From Methanobacteriota archaeon (lineage in GTDB: Archaea > Thermoplasmatota > E2 > DHVEG-1): 8,491 nucleotides of DNA. The stretch spans positions 1-8,491 of the forward strand of contig CAIYYQ010000217.1 in the NCBI GenBank assembly GCA_903930505.1, in the 5' to 3' direction. The notes beneath the pieces were generated by a model. That model made no database searches. It was not told the origin of the DNA and worked only from the letters and a program-made list of their open reading frames with translations. Below, piece by piece: positions 1 through 4,814 of the stretch; position 1 is the first letter of the stretch; each line of letters opens with the position of its first letter. A program made the translations under genes and the position numbers.

Positions 1-1333
1 CTTCAACAGTTGTCGTAGTAAGCGACCTTGCGCTTTTTATTGCAGGACCAGCACCATCAACAAAAGACGCCTGCGTCTGAGCACCAAGAACCGCATTCGT
101 ATTAGTCCCATCAGTCAACGAAAACGAAGCCTGCGTACTTATCGCAAGACCAACACTATTCGTATCAACCGCAGACGACTCAGTCCCCAAATCAACATCA
201 ACACAAGAAACCGCCCCACCAATCAAATCAGCCCCAGCACCAAACGCAGCGGCAGTAAAATCACCAACATTTGTCAAACTAAGATCACTCGCACCCAACA
301 CACTCGCAGCAGTCACCGTCTCAGAAAACGCAACAGTAAACCGATCAATCTTACCATCACCATCAACATCCTTGTACGTAAAAGTAGTTATGACCGGTGC
401 AGCACCATCAGCAGCATTTATGTTTCCAGCGGTGAGTTCATGACCTGCTAGATCTGCGGTTGTTCCACTAACATCATAAGCGATATTTGGGGTGTCACCT
501 GACCATACATTGGTTGTAGTAAACGTAATATTACAAGTATCTTTATCAATCCAGGTCATTCCTGTAATAGTCACAGATCCGCTATCTGGGGTTATCGTCC
601 AACCCGTTGTAGACGTGATTGTTTGATTCATTCCTACTGTTTCAGTGAAATCAACATGTATATAATTGAGCAGTCCGTCTCCATTACTATCATAGGTGGT
701 GGCGGCAAGTAAAACCGGCGCAACTGTATCACCCGTAAAAGAAATAGTTGTTCCAACTGCATCAACGACTTCCTTAATAGTAACACTATCAACAGTAAAA
801 CTAATTGCGTCACCATTATCTAAAGTTGCATCTGTTTGAATAACTACAAAAAATATTTTTGTTCCAGTGCCCATATTGGTATTGCCATTGTCAGAATAAC
901 CAGTGAGAGATGCTGCACCACCGCCAGCCCAATTGTCGTTTCCAACAGCACCTGCTGTCAGACCCTGATCATCCACAGCCCCTTCATCCCAAACACCATT
1001 AGCTCCAGCATAGTAAACGGAAACACCAGAAGTTGCAGCATTTGCATTTAGATCTTTGATATCATTTGAATCCCAGCCAGCACCGGAAAATGTAAAATGT
1101 ATTTCTGATAAATAATCAGCAGCAGCATCTCCGGTAATAGTTAGTTTTATAACCGCCTTCAATCCGCTGCTCTCAGGATAAACAGCTACGGAAACATCCG
1201 TGCCTATTATCACATCTACTGCAGTTACATCCAATGCTACAAATAGCAGAGCAAAGGTAATTACCGCAGCTATCATCAGCATTATCATACTCTTTTTTGG
1301 CTTCAGCTTCATTTTTAAAATAGTTTTATTCAT
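1..1333 (-). CDS. Large secreted/surface protein with Ig-like modules (N-terminal 444 residues; C-terminus beyond the window)
   Basis: The frame is open from the ATG at 1331-1333 to the left edge without a stop. Residues 1-15 are basic (KMKLKPKK) and 16-34 are hydrophobic, followed by a possible cut near VTA-VD at 38-40: a signal peptide or N-terminal anchor. Residues 40-190 form a Gly/Asn/Asp-rich beta-type domain. Two modules then begin with similar blocks: residues 206-233 (APVLLAATTYDSNGDG, then IHVDFTETV) and 312-340 (APVITTFTYKDVDGDG, then FTVAFSETV). A third starts near 428 (GAGPAIKSA). DxNxDG/DxDxDG loops followed by an F-S/T-E-T-V strand are typical of bacterial Ig-like (Big_5/SwmB-type) modules of exported proteins, where the loop often binds calcium; the exact family is inference. 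GGTGAG at 1341-1346 supports the start. Third-codon base use changes sharply near residue 319. The role is probably cell-envelope or extracellular. Confidence 0.85.
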   Translation of the reverse strand, partial: MNKTILKMKLKPKKSMIMLMIAAVITFALLFVALDVTAVDVIIGTDVSVAVYPESSGLKAVIKLTITGDAAADYLSEIHFTFSGAGWDSNDIKDLNANAATSGVSVYYAGANGVWDEGAVDDQGLTAGAVGNDNWAGGGAASLTGYSDNGNTNMGTGTKIFFVVIQTDATLDNGDAISFTVDSVTIKEVVDAVGTTISFTGDTVAPVLLAATTYDSNGDGLLNYIHVDFTETVGMNQTITSTTGWTITPDSGSVTITGMTWIDKDTCNITFTTTNVWSGDTPNIAYDVSGTTADLAGHELTAGNINAADGAAPVITTFTYKDVDGDGKIDRFTVAFSETVTAASVLGASDLSLTNVGDFTAAAFGAGADLIGGAVSCVDVDLGTESSAVDTNSVGLAISTQASFSLTDGTNTNAVLGAQTQASFVDGAGPAIKSARSLTTTTVE

Positions 1334-1340
1334 ATCTCTT

Positions 1341-1346
1341 CTCACC
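1341..1346 (-). promoter_or_regulatory. Ribosome binding site of the surface-protein gene
   Basis: On the minus strand the sequence reads GGTGAG, 7 nt before the ATG ending at 1333. It matches the anti-Shine-Dalgarno end of archaeal 16S rRNA (GGAGGTGA core) and fixes the start choice. Confidence 0.7.
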
Positions 1347-1416
1347 TTTTTTTGTTTTACAATTAAATAATTATTACAGTTTTTTCTCTCCTCATCTTGT
1401 TGTTTTTTTTAAAGTG

Positions 1417-1427
1417 CTTATATATAG
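1417..1427 (-). promoter_or_regulatory. TATA box of the surface-protein gene
   Basis: The minus strand reads CTATATATAAG, a good archaeal TATA element. Transcription would start about 25 nt downstream (near 1393-1398), giving a leader of roughly 60 nt that contains the ribosome binding site at 1341-1346. The assignment rests on motif and position only. Confidence 0.6.
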
Positions 1428-1653
1428 TATTATTATAGTAGAGACTAATTTTTCGTTCTTTTTTTATCTAATCTCTCCATATTCCAATAGTATGTATCTC
1501 TCCCGCCACAGCAATTATTTATGGCGCGTTACCGAAATATCAAAAACAGTTAGCCCTATTTAAAAATTGTTATTTGGTATAAAAAAAAGTCTTCTGAAGA
1601 ATATACTGCAGCACATCAGCAAACAAAAGCAAAAACCCGCAGAAACCCGCCAA

Positions 1654-1934
1654 TTCCCAACTGTGTCACCTGAAATGTGTCTTGTCGACCTAAAATTCGG
1701 CAGTCCCGTTAAACCAATAAAATAGGGAGTAAATCAATTCCCAACGATGTCACTTTTAGATTTCCCAAGTATATCACCTGAAACAGGCCTCGTTGATTTC
1801 ACGCCCTCCAAGACAAATTTCCCAACGATGTCACCTGGAAAGTTCCCATCTGTATCGCTTTTGATTTCCCAATTGTGCCACCTGAGATTTCCTGTTTTCG
1901 TCACCTGATGTTTCCCGGATTTGATACCTGATCG
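1654..1934 (+). repeat. Degenerate tandem array of ~23-24-bp direct repeats (cluster 1)
   Basis: Units start at 1654, 1738, 1762, 1819, 1843, 1866, 1889 and 1912. The last five are spaced 24, 23, 23 and 23 bp, and 1738/1762 are 24 bp apart. The approximate consensus is TTCCCAACTGTGTCACCTGA followed by AAT. Two subtypes occur: most units end in CACCTGA, while 1738 and 1843 carry CACTTTTGAT or CGCTTTTGAT. Gaps after 1678 and 1786 hold more eroded copies. Short, multiply repeated protein-binding sites of this kind are known at the ends of IS21-family insertion sequences, where they are thought to bind transposase. No transposase gene lies in this window, so a decayed IS end is inference. An array of regulator or nucleoid-protein sites is an alternative. 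Confidence 0.75.
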
Positions 1935-2070
1935 ACATCTAAAAGACAGGATTTGACTGCTTTCCAAATTCAGGATCTTCATTGTTCTTACTCTGTAATC
2001 ATATTAACGAGATTAGTTACCTGTACGATGTCGTAAACTTTATGTAGACAAGAAGCGTATAAAGTATTGT

Positions 2071-2076
2071 AGGAAG
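2071..2076 (+). promoter_or_regulatory. Ribosome binding site of the PIN gene
   Basis: AGGAAG lies 6 nt before the ATG at 2083 and supports that start. A/T-rich elements at 2036-2047 (CTTTATGTA) and 2057-2065 (GTATAAAGT) could be TATA boxes. Only the first leaves room for a leader containing this site. Confidence 0.5.
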
Positions 2077-2082
2077 TCATAT

Positions 2083-2556
2083 ATGGCAATAAAAACAAAG
2101 ATCTATGTCGATACCTCCGTAATTGGTGGGATATTCGACAGCGAATTTGAAACATGGTCAAAGTTATTGCTTCAAGAATTTAAAAACGGACGGAAAATAG
2201 TTATTCTTTCAGATTTAACACTGAGAGAGATCGAAGACGCCCCACACCAGGTTAGAACAATACTTGAGGAAATACCAGATAAACATAAACAGTTTGTCGT
2301 ATTAAATGACGAAGCTAAAGAACTCGCCGGCCATTACTTTGAAGAGGGGGCGATAGCAAAAAAATATTTGATTGACGCGCAGCATATCGCAATCGCTACA
2401 GTATATCGCGTAGATGTTCTTGTTAGTTGGAATTTTAAACATATCGTTAATTTGGAGAAAATTCGATTTTACAACTCCATCAACATTAAATATGGATACC
2501 CAACGATAGAGATACGAAGTCCTCGGGAGGTTCTTCATGAAGAAAAAGGAGTTTGA
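2083..2556 (+). CDS. PIN-domain ribonuclease, probable toxin of a toxin-antitoxin pair (VapC-like)
   Basis: The 157-residue protein has the length and layout of a single PIN domain, a metal-dependent RNase fold. The opening strand IYVDTSVIGG carries the first acidic residue (D10). SDLTLREIED supplies E49/E51. YLIDAQHIAIA gives D98, and VDVLVSWNFKHI gives D111 followed by W116-N117, the usual C-terminal PIN signature. The tail IEIRSPREV (143-150) is a recognisable ending of a PIN subfamily often encoded just before a very small partner gene, and that is the case here: the next gene starts inside this one with a 20-nt overlap. Toxin activity against RNA is inferred from the family. The pair is flanked by two clusters of the same 23-bp repeat, which suggests an acquired cassette. 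Confidence 0.85.
   Translation: MAIKTKIYVDTSVIGGIFDSEFETWSKLLLQEFKNGRKIVILSDLTLREIEDAPHQVRTILEEIPDKHKQFVVLNDEAKELAGHYFEEGAIAKKYLIDAQHIAIATVYRVDVLVSWNFKHIVNLEKIRFYNSINIKYGYPTIEIRSPREVLHEEKGV
2526..2530 (+). promoter_or_regulatory. Ribosome binding site of the 44-codon partner gene, inside the PIN gene
   Basis: GGAGG lies 6 nt before the ATG at 2537, within the last codons of the PIN gene. A strong site at the right distance argues that the small overlapping frame is translated, probably coupled to the PIN gene. Confidence 0.65.
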
Positions 2557-2671
2557 TGCAGTGCATATGATGCGCAGGATTCGAGAGAGACTTAGTGCTA
2601 CCTATACGAATCCCCGTGTTGAAGAAAAAGAACTTGAACGAATACGAAAAAAATACGGCATGACCATATAG
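2537..2671 (+). CDS. 44-residue partner of the PIN protein, probable antitoxin
   Basis: ATG at 2537 to TAG at 2669-2671 encodes 44 residues: MKKKEFDAVHMMRRIRERLS, a short linker (ATYTNPRVEE), then KELERIRKKYGMTI. It is highly charged and looks like two short amphipathic helices, as expected for a small peptide that docks on a PIN toxin. It overlaps the PIN gene by 20 nt in another frame and has its own GGAGG site. A small FDAV-MMR-IR-type gene directly after a PIN gene with an RSPREV tail is a pattern I recall from other prokaryotes. The antitoxin role is inferred from this arrangement. It has no recognisable DNA-binding domain, so self-regulation of the operon is not evident. TAG is a rare stop in this window. 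Confidence 0.7.
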   Translation: MKKKEFDAVHMMRRIRERLSATYTNPRVEEKELERIRKKYGMTI

Positions 2672-2689
2672 CAGCTGAAGCTGATGGTC
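2662..2689 (+). other. Hairpin enclosing the stop codon of the antitoxin-like gene
   Basis: GACCAT (2662-2667) pairs with ATGGTC (2684-2689), and CAGC (2672-2675) pairs with GCTG (2680-2683) around a TGAA loop. This gives a ten-pair stem with a 4-nt bulge (ATAG, 2668-2671) that contains the TAG stop codon. No clear T-run follows directly, so it is not a textbook intrinsic terminator. It could protect the 3' end of the message or be a chance fold. Confidence 0.4.
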
Positions 2690-2721
2690 GGTCAACCCTG
2701 GTTTCCTAGAAGAAAAAACCA

Positions 2722-2767
2722 TTCCTATCTGTGTCACTTTTGGTTTCCCATCTCCGTCTCCTAGAAG
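2722..2767 (+). repeat. Second cluster of the ~23-bp repeat, same orientation (cluster 2)
   Basis: Two units start at 2722 (TTCCTATCTGTGTCACTTTT) and 2745 (TTCCCATCTCCGTCTCCTAG), 23 bp apart. Both match the cluster-1 consensus in the same direction. Their subtype order (CACTTTT unit, then a CCT unit) repeats that of units 1843 and 1866. TCCTAGAAGA occurs at 2759-2768 and again at 2704-2713, suggesting the tail of a third, eroded unit. Together with cluster 1 they bracket the PIN gene pair. Confidence 0.65.
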
Positions 2768-2799
2768 ACATCCTGCATTCGTTGCATAATTACTAAAAT

Positions 2800-2860
2800 T
2801 TTTTTTTAAAAAATAAGGTAAACGTCTGATAAGAATTTCTTAAAAATTGAAAAAGATGTA
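2800..2860 (-). terminator. T-rich stretch after the winged-helix regulator gene
   Basis: Read on the minus strand, the 60 nt after the stop contain CTTTTTCAATTTTTAAG and TTATTTTTTAAAAA. A 13-bp near-palindrome, TAAGAATTTCTTA, lies at 2830-2842. Archaeal termination usually needs only U-runs, so termination here is plausible. The stretch is A/T-rich on both strands, so the evidence is weak. Confidence 0.35.
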
Positions 2861-2867
2861 GGAGGGT

Positions 2868-3245
2868 TCATATGGTGGTTTTTGCTTGTTTTTTTGTTGA
2901 GAAAAGGAGCGGATTGATTAGCCGTTGTTTTTCAGGGTGTCCTGTTTTTCTTAGTTCTTCTTGTGTGATGATGTTGATGATTTCGTTATCAAATTTTTTA
3001 AACGATGTAACTAATTTGTTTGTTGTATTTAATGTATAGAGTGTCACGTTTCCGATTTTTCTTGTTTCTTTTACGATTCCCCATTTGAGGAATACATCTA
3101 AAACTTTGTATACCGTTTGTCTTGAGATTCCTGCGTGTTCAGCAAGTTCTTTTTTTGTGTAGTCAAAATGGGTGTGAGCGATGAGGAATTGGAGTGTTTT
3201 TAATTCCGGTGTTGAACCAAATATTCCTTCAAATGGTATATTCAC
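2868..3245 (-). CDS. Winged helix-turn-helix transcriptional regulator
   Basis: The 125-residue protein starts at GTG (3243-3245), because an in-frame TGA lies three codons upstream. Residues 29-53 (YTKKELAEHAGISRQTVYKV and on) form a clear helix-turn-helix. The wing follows at 56-73 (GIVKETRKIGNVTLYTLN). Residues 74-125 are a polar, partly helical tail of unknown use, perhaps for dimerisation. The N-terminal GIFGSTPELKTLQFLI resembles the opening of small archaeal MarR/ArsR-like regulators that control their own and neighbouring genes. No ligand-binding or metal-binding residues stand out. A possible ribosome binding site GAGATGA lies about 7 nt before GTG. A perfect 7-bp-arm palindrome sits in its promoter at 3295-3311, so negative autoregulation is likely. 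The gene divergent to it is a pseudogene. Confidence 0.8.
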   Translation of the reverse strand: MNIPFEGIFGSTPELKTLQFLIAHTHFDYTKKELAEHAGISRQTVYKVLDVFLKWGIVKETRKIGNVTLYTLNTTNKLVTSFKKFDNEIINIITQEELRKTGHPEKQRLINPLLFSTKKQAKTTI

Positions 3246-3294
3246 AGGGCTTCATCTCTTTAGAATGGATTATGGTGTTTCTCCTATTTAAATA

Positions 3295-3311
3295 TGTCTA
3301 TTATATAGACA
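3295..3311. promoter_or_regulatory. Palindromic operator overlapping the regulator's TATA region
   Basis: TGTCTAT-TAT-ATAGACA is a perfect inverted repeat with 7-bp arms and a 3-bp centre, about 50 bp before the regulator's GTG. On the minus strand its middle reads TCTATATAATAG, a plausible TATA element. A protein bound here would block TBP. A half site, TGTCTA, recurs at 3338-3343 towards the divergent promoter. The regulator encoded next to it is the natural candidate to bind; that is inference. Confidence 0.55.
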
Positions 3312-3376
3312 TTCAATGCATAATTTTTAGTTATTACTGTCTAAACAAATTAACTTAAATAGCCATTATACACACA

Positions 3377-3385
3377 TTTATATAA
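3377..3385 (+). promoter_or_regulatory. TATA box of the divergent (now broken) gene
   Basis: TTTATATAA lies 14 nt before the ATG at 3399. The predicted transcription start (about 3403-3408) falls at or just after that ATG, so the ancestral message would have been leaderless or started further in. The box lies about 65 bp from the palindrome at 3295-3311. Confidence 0.45.
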
Positions 3386-3398
3386 ACAAAAAATATTA

Positions 3399-3662
3399 AT
3401 GAAATTGACAGAACGGAGGAAAAAGAATTACAACAAGCGATAGTGGAAAAACTCTATCGACTCAGATACATCGGTGGCAGACACACATAGCTAAAAAATA
3501 TCCACAAAGGAATGAAAGGAATATCTGAAAAAGAAATAGAACACACACTAAAATATCTGATCAACCAAGGCATCATTCAAACATCGATAAAAACAAAAGA
3601 GATCCATGTGAGTATCAACCCAAAAAAAAATAAAAGAAGTACACAGAATACTCGGGGAATAA
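3399..3662 (+). pseudogene. Decayed gene for a small archaeal protein, with two frameshifts and an in-frame UAG
   Basis: Joined across three lesions, the frames give one coherent protein of about 87 residues. ATG at 3399 reads MKLTE. After skipping two bases (CG, 3414-3415) the frame reads EEKELQQAIVEKLYRLRYIG up to GGRHT. A TAG follows at 3488-3490, and the same frame continues LKNIHKGMKGISEKEIEHTL and on to HVSINPKK. At the nine-A run (3632-3640) removing one A gives IKEVHRILGE and TAA at 3660-3662. The pattern RYIGG-x-H, KG, a helix, a LINQGII wing and HVSINP is one I recall from small uncharacterised archaeal proteins with a winged-helix-like layout. A 68-codon frame from ATG 3512 survives but lacks the first half and has an out-of-frame tail. 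Sequencing error in the A-run is possible; three lesions together favour real decay. Confidence 0.7.
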
Positions 3663-3737
3663 CAAATAATTTTTCTCAGGAAAAGATTTCAGAGTATTCT
3701 CATTCTAAAAAATGCTGAAAAAACTCATCTGTTATTT

Positions 3738-4103
3738 TTATTCCAATAGAGTATCAACGCGTTTCAGAAGCCCATCTTTATCAAACGGTTTCATGATATA
3801 GTCCGAAAGTCCTTCATCAAGAAGTACTTGTTTTCGTTTATCTGATATCTCAAGAACACTCATGAATGCAACCTTGATATCCGGGTTTTTTTTCTTAACT
3901 CGGTTGAAGACATCCCAGCCGCTCATCCCCGGCATCATAATATCCAATAGCACAAGATCCACTTTTTCTTTCTCAAGCTTTCGCAGACACTCCTCGCCAC
4001 TATACGCTGGAACAACCTGATAACCACCCAGTTCAAGCACGGTTCGCGTGAGATCAACGATATCAGGCTCATTATCTACAACCATAATTTTCTTCATACT
4101 CAT
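3738..4103 (-). CDS. Stand-alone response-regulator receiver (CheY-like) protein
   Basis: This is a complete receiver domain of 121 residues with no output domain. The acidic pocket is D10-N11-E12 (MVVDNEPDI). The phosphate-accepting aspartate is D54 in LVLLDIMMPGMSGWD. The switch serine is S82 (VAFMSVLE), and the conserved lysine is K105 (MKPFD). It would take phosphate from a histidine kinase encoded elsewhere, because none lies in this window. It would act through protein contacts in the cytoplasm. GAGGAG (4107-4112) lies 3 nt before the ATG at 4101-4103 but 9 nt before the second ATG at 4095-4097, which gives the usual MKKIMVVD start. The true protein may therefore be two residues shorter. 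The upstream region (4104-4295) is shared with the divergent gene at 4296. Confidence 0.9.
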   Translation of the reverse strand: MSMKKIMVVDNEPDIVDLTRTVLELGGYQVVPAYSGEECLRKLEKEKVDLVLLDIMMPGMSGWDVFNRVKKKNPDIKVAFMSVLEISDKRKQVLLDEGLSDYIMKPFDKDGLLKRVDTLLE

Positions 4104-4237
4104 CTTCTCCTCAACGCACCATCATTTTTCAGTATCGGAAATTTCCAGGCCCTTAAGAACATATCGATTCCAAAAAAAAATCTGACACGCGCGACTGCGA
4201 TGACAACCAGAAAAAAAAGATACTTTTCACCCACAGG

Positions 4238-4247
4238 AAAAATATAA
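4238..4247 (+). promoter_or_regulatory. TATA box of the gene at 4296
   Basis: AAAAATATAA lies about 50 bp before the ATG, placing the transcription start near 4266-4272. The resulting leader of about 25-30 nt contains the ribosome binding site at 4282-4287. Confidence 0.5.
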
Positions 4248-4281
4248 GTTCTCGCGCGGTATTCCCTTTTGCATAGTATGT

Positions 4282-4287
4282 GGTGAG
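4282..4287 (+). promoter_or_regulatory. Ribosome binding site of the gene at 4296
   Basis: GGTGAG lies 8 nt before the ATG at 4296-4298 and supports that start. Confidence 0.6.
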
Positions 4288-4295
4288 AGCAACCA

Positions 4296-4793
4296 ATGGG
4301 AAAACAGAACAACATCTACGTAAAAATTCAATTAGAAAAAAACGACCTTACTGGAAATCTTATCCTGCGAACACAGTTTGATGCAAACGCACCAAATTTC
4401 TTACAAGACGACAACCAAATAAGTTGGTGTCCAACCACAGAAGAGCTTGAATTCCTCAACGAAGCGTTTAACCTTCTTTCAAAAAACCAAAGAAAAAAAA
4501 GTTCTCAAAACAATAACGATGACTTATCATTGGTGGAAGAAACAATCGATACGATAACAAAAGAAGAAAAAAACGATTCTGTACAACACAACTTTGATCA
4601 TTCAACAGAACCACAAGCACCAGCCTCCCCATTAAAAGCAGATGCAGCAGGAATCATCGTCACATCAGATTCAAAGGCTCTCGACGAGATCATCAAACGA
4701 AAACAAAACGGAGAAGGAGTCATGATTGAAGCAGATGAAGAAACCATTGTTGACAAGGTATTAAAACAAAAGAAAAAAGGCAGCAAATGGTAA
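4296..4793 (+). CDS. Uncharacterised 165-residue protein with a folded N-terminus, flexible linker and short C-terminal motif
   Basis: I do not recognise a named family. Residues 1-62 look like a small folded domain with beta strands (NIYVKIQLEK, GNLILRTQFD), then ISWCPTTEELEFLNEAFNLL, a likely helix. Residues 63-115 are rich in Lys, Asn, Asp, Ser and Gln and probably disordered, ending in a Pro/Ala stretch (TEPQAPASPL). Residues 117-165 form a second conserved-looking block: GIIVTSDSKALDEIIKRK, then GEGVMIEADEETIVDKVLKQ, ending in a basic KKKGSKW tail. There is no signal peptide or membrane segment, so it is probably cytoplasmic. Its own TATA box and GGTGAG site support real expression. It is divergent from the response regulator and convergent with the radical SAM gene, 6 nt away. 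Two modules on a tether suggest an adaptor or nucleic-acid-associated role, but that is a guess. Confidence 0.8.
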   Translation: MGKQNNIYVKIQLEKNDLTGNLILRTQFDANAPNFLQDDNQISWCPTTEELEFLNEAFNLLSKNQRKKSSQNNNDDLSLVEETIDTITKEEKNDSVQHNFDHSTEPQAPASPLKADAAGIIVTSDSKALDEIIKRKQNGEGVMIEADEETIVDKVLKQKKKGSKW

Positions 4794-4794
4794 A

Positions 4795-4814
4795 ATTTTT
4801 TATCTGATTTTTTC
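4795..4814 (+). terminator. T-run terminator after the 165-residue gene
   Basis: Two six-T runs (4796-4801 and 4808-4813) directly follow the stop codon at 4791-4793, as in archaeal U-rich termination. They overlap the end of the convergent radical SAM gene. Confidence 0.45.

Larger units (their letters stand above)
1334..2082. other. Gene-free stretch between the surface-protein gene and the PIN gene
   Basis: No convincing coding frame is present. From right to left along the minus strand, 1334-1430 holds the leader and promoter of the surface-protein gene. Positions 1430-1650 show only A/T-rich sequence, a short TCTTC-T-GAAGA inverted repeat near 1590 and a doubled AACCCGC near 1635-1650. 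Positions 1654-1934 hold the degenerate 23-24-bp repeat array described separately. Positions 1935-2082 contain the upstream region of the PIN gene. An 82-codon open frame on the minus strand (1734-1982) is a by-product of the repeats, which translate to recurring GDIVG-like peptides. Confidence 0.6.

Noticed and set aside
1654..1934. A CRISPR array
   Set aside because: The repeats are degenerate and directly abutting (23-24 bp) with no unique spacers between near-identical repeats, and no cas genes are present.
1734..1982. An 82-codon minus-strand frame through the repeat array
   Set aside because: Its peptide repeats (GDIVG-like) simply reflect the 23-24-bp DNA repeat, the units are too degenerate to keep a coding pattern, and no ribosome binding site or promoter was seen.
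2872..3039. A 55-codon plus-strand frame with a strong GGAGGG site before its ATG
   Set aside because: It lies wholly antisense to the winged-helix gene. Its Phe/Val/Cys/Ser-rich translation is what the complement of that gene's Lys-rich codons gives, and no family features are visible.
3645..3700. A 9-bp inverted repeat, AGAATACTC (3645-3653) and GAGTATTCT (3692-3700)
   Set aside because: The arms are 38 nt apart in A/T-rich DNA and no T-run or stable compact stem supports a terminator. Chance is a sufficient explanation.
4100..4315. A 71-codon minus-strand frame in the divergent region upstream of the response regulator
   Set aside because: It overlaps both the response-regulator start and the start and ribosome binding site of the gene at 4296. 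Its composition is hydrophobic and irregular, and it has no initiation signal.
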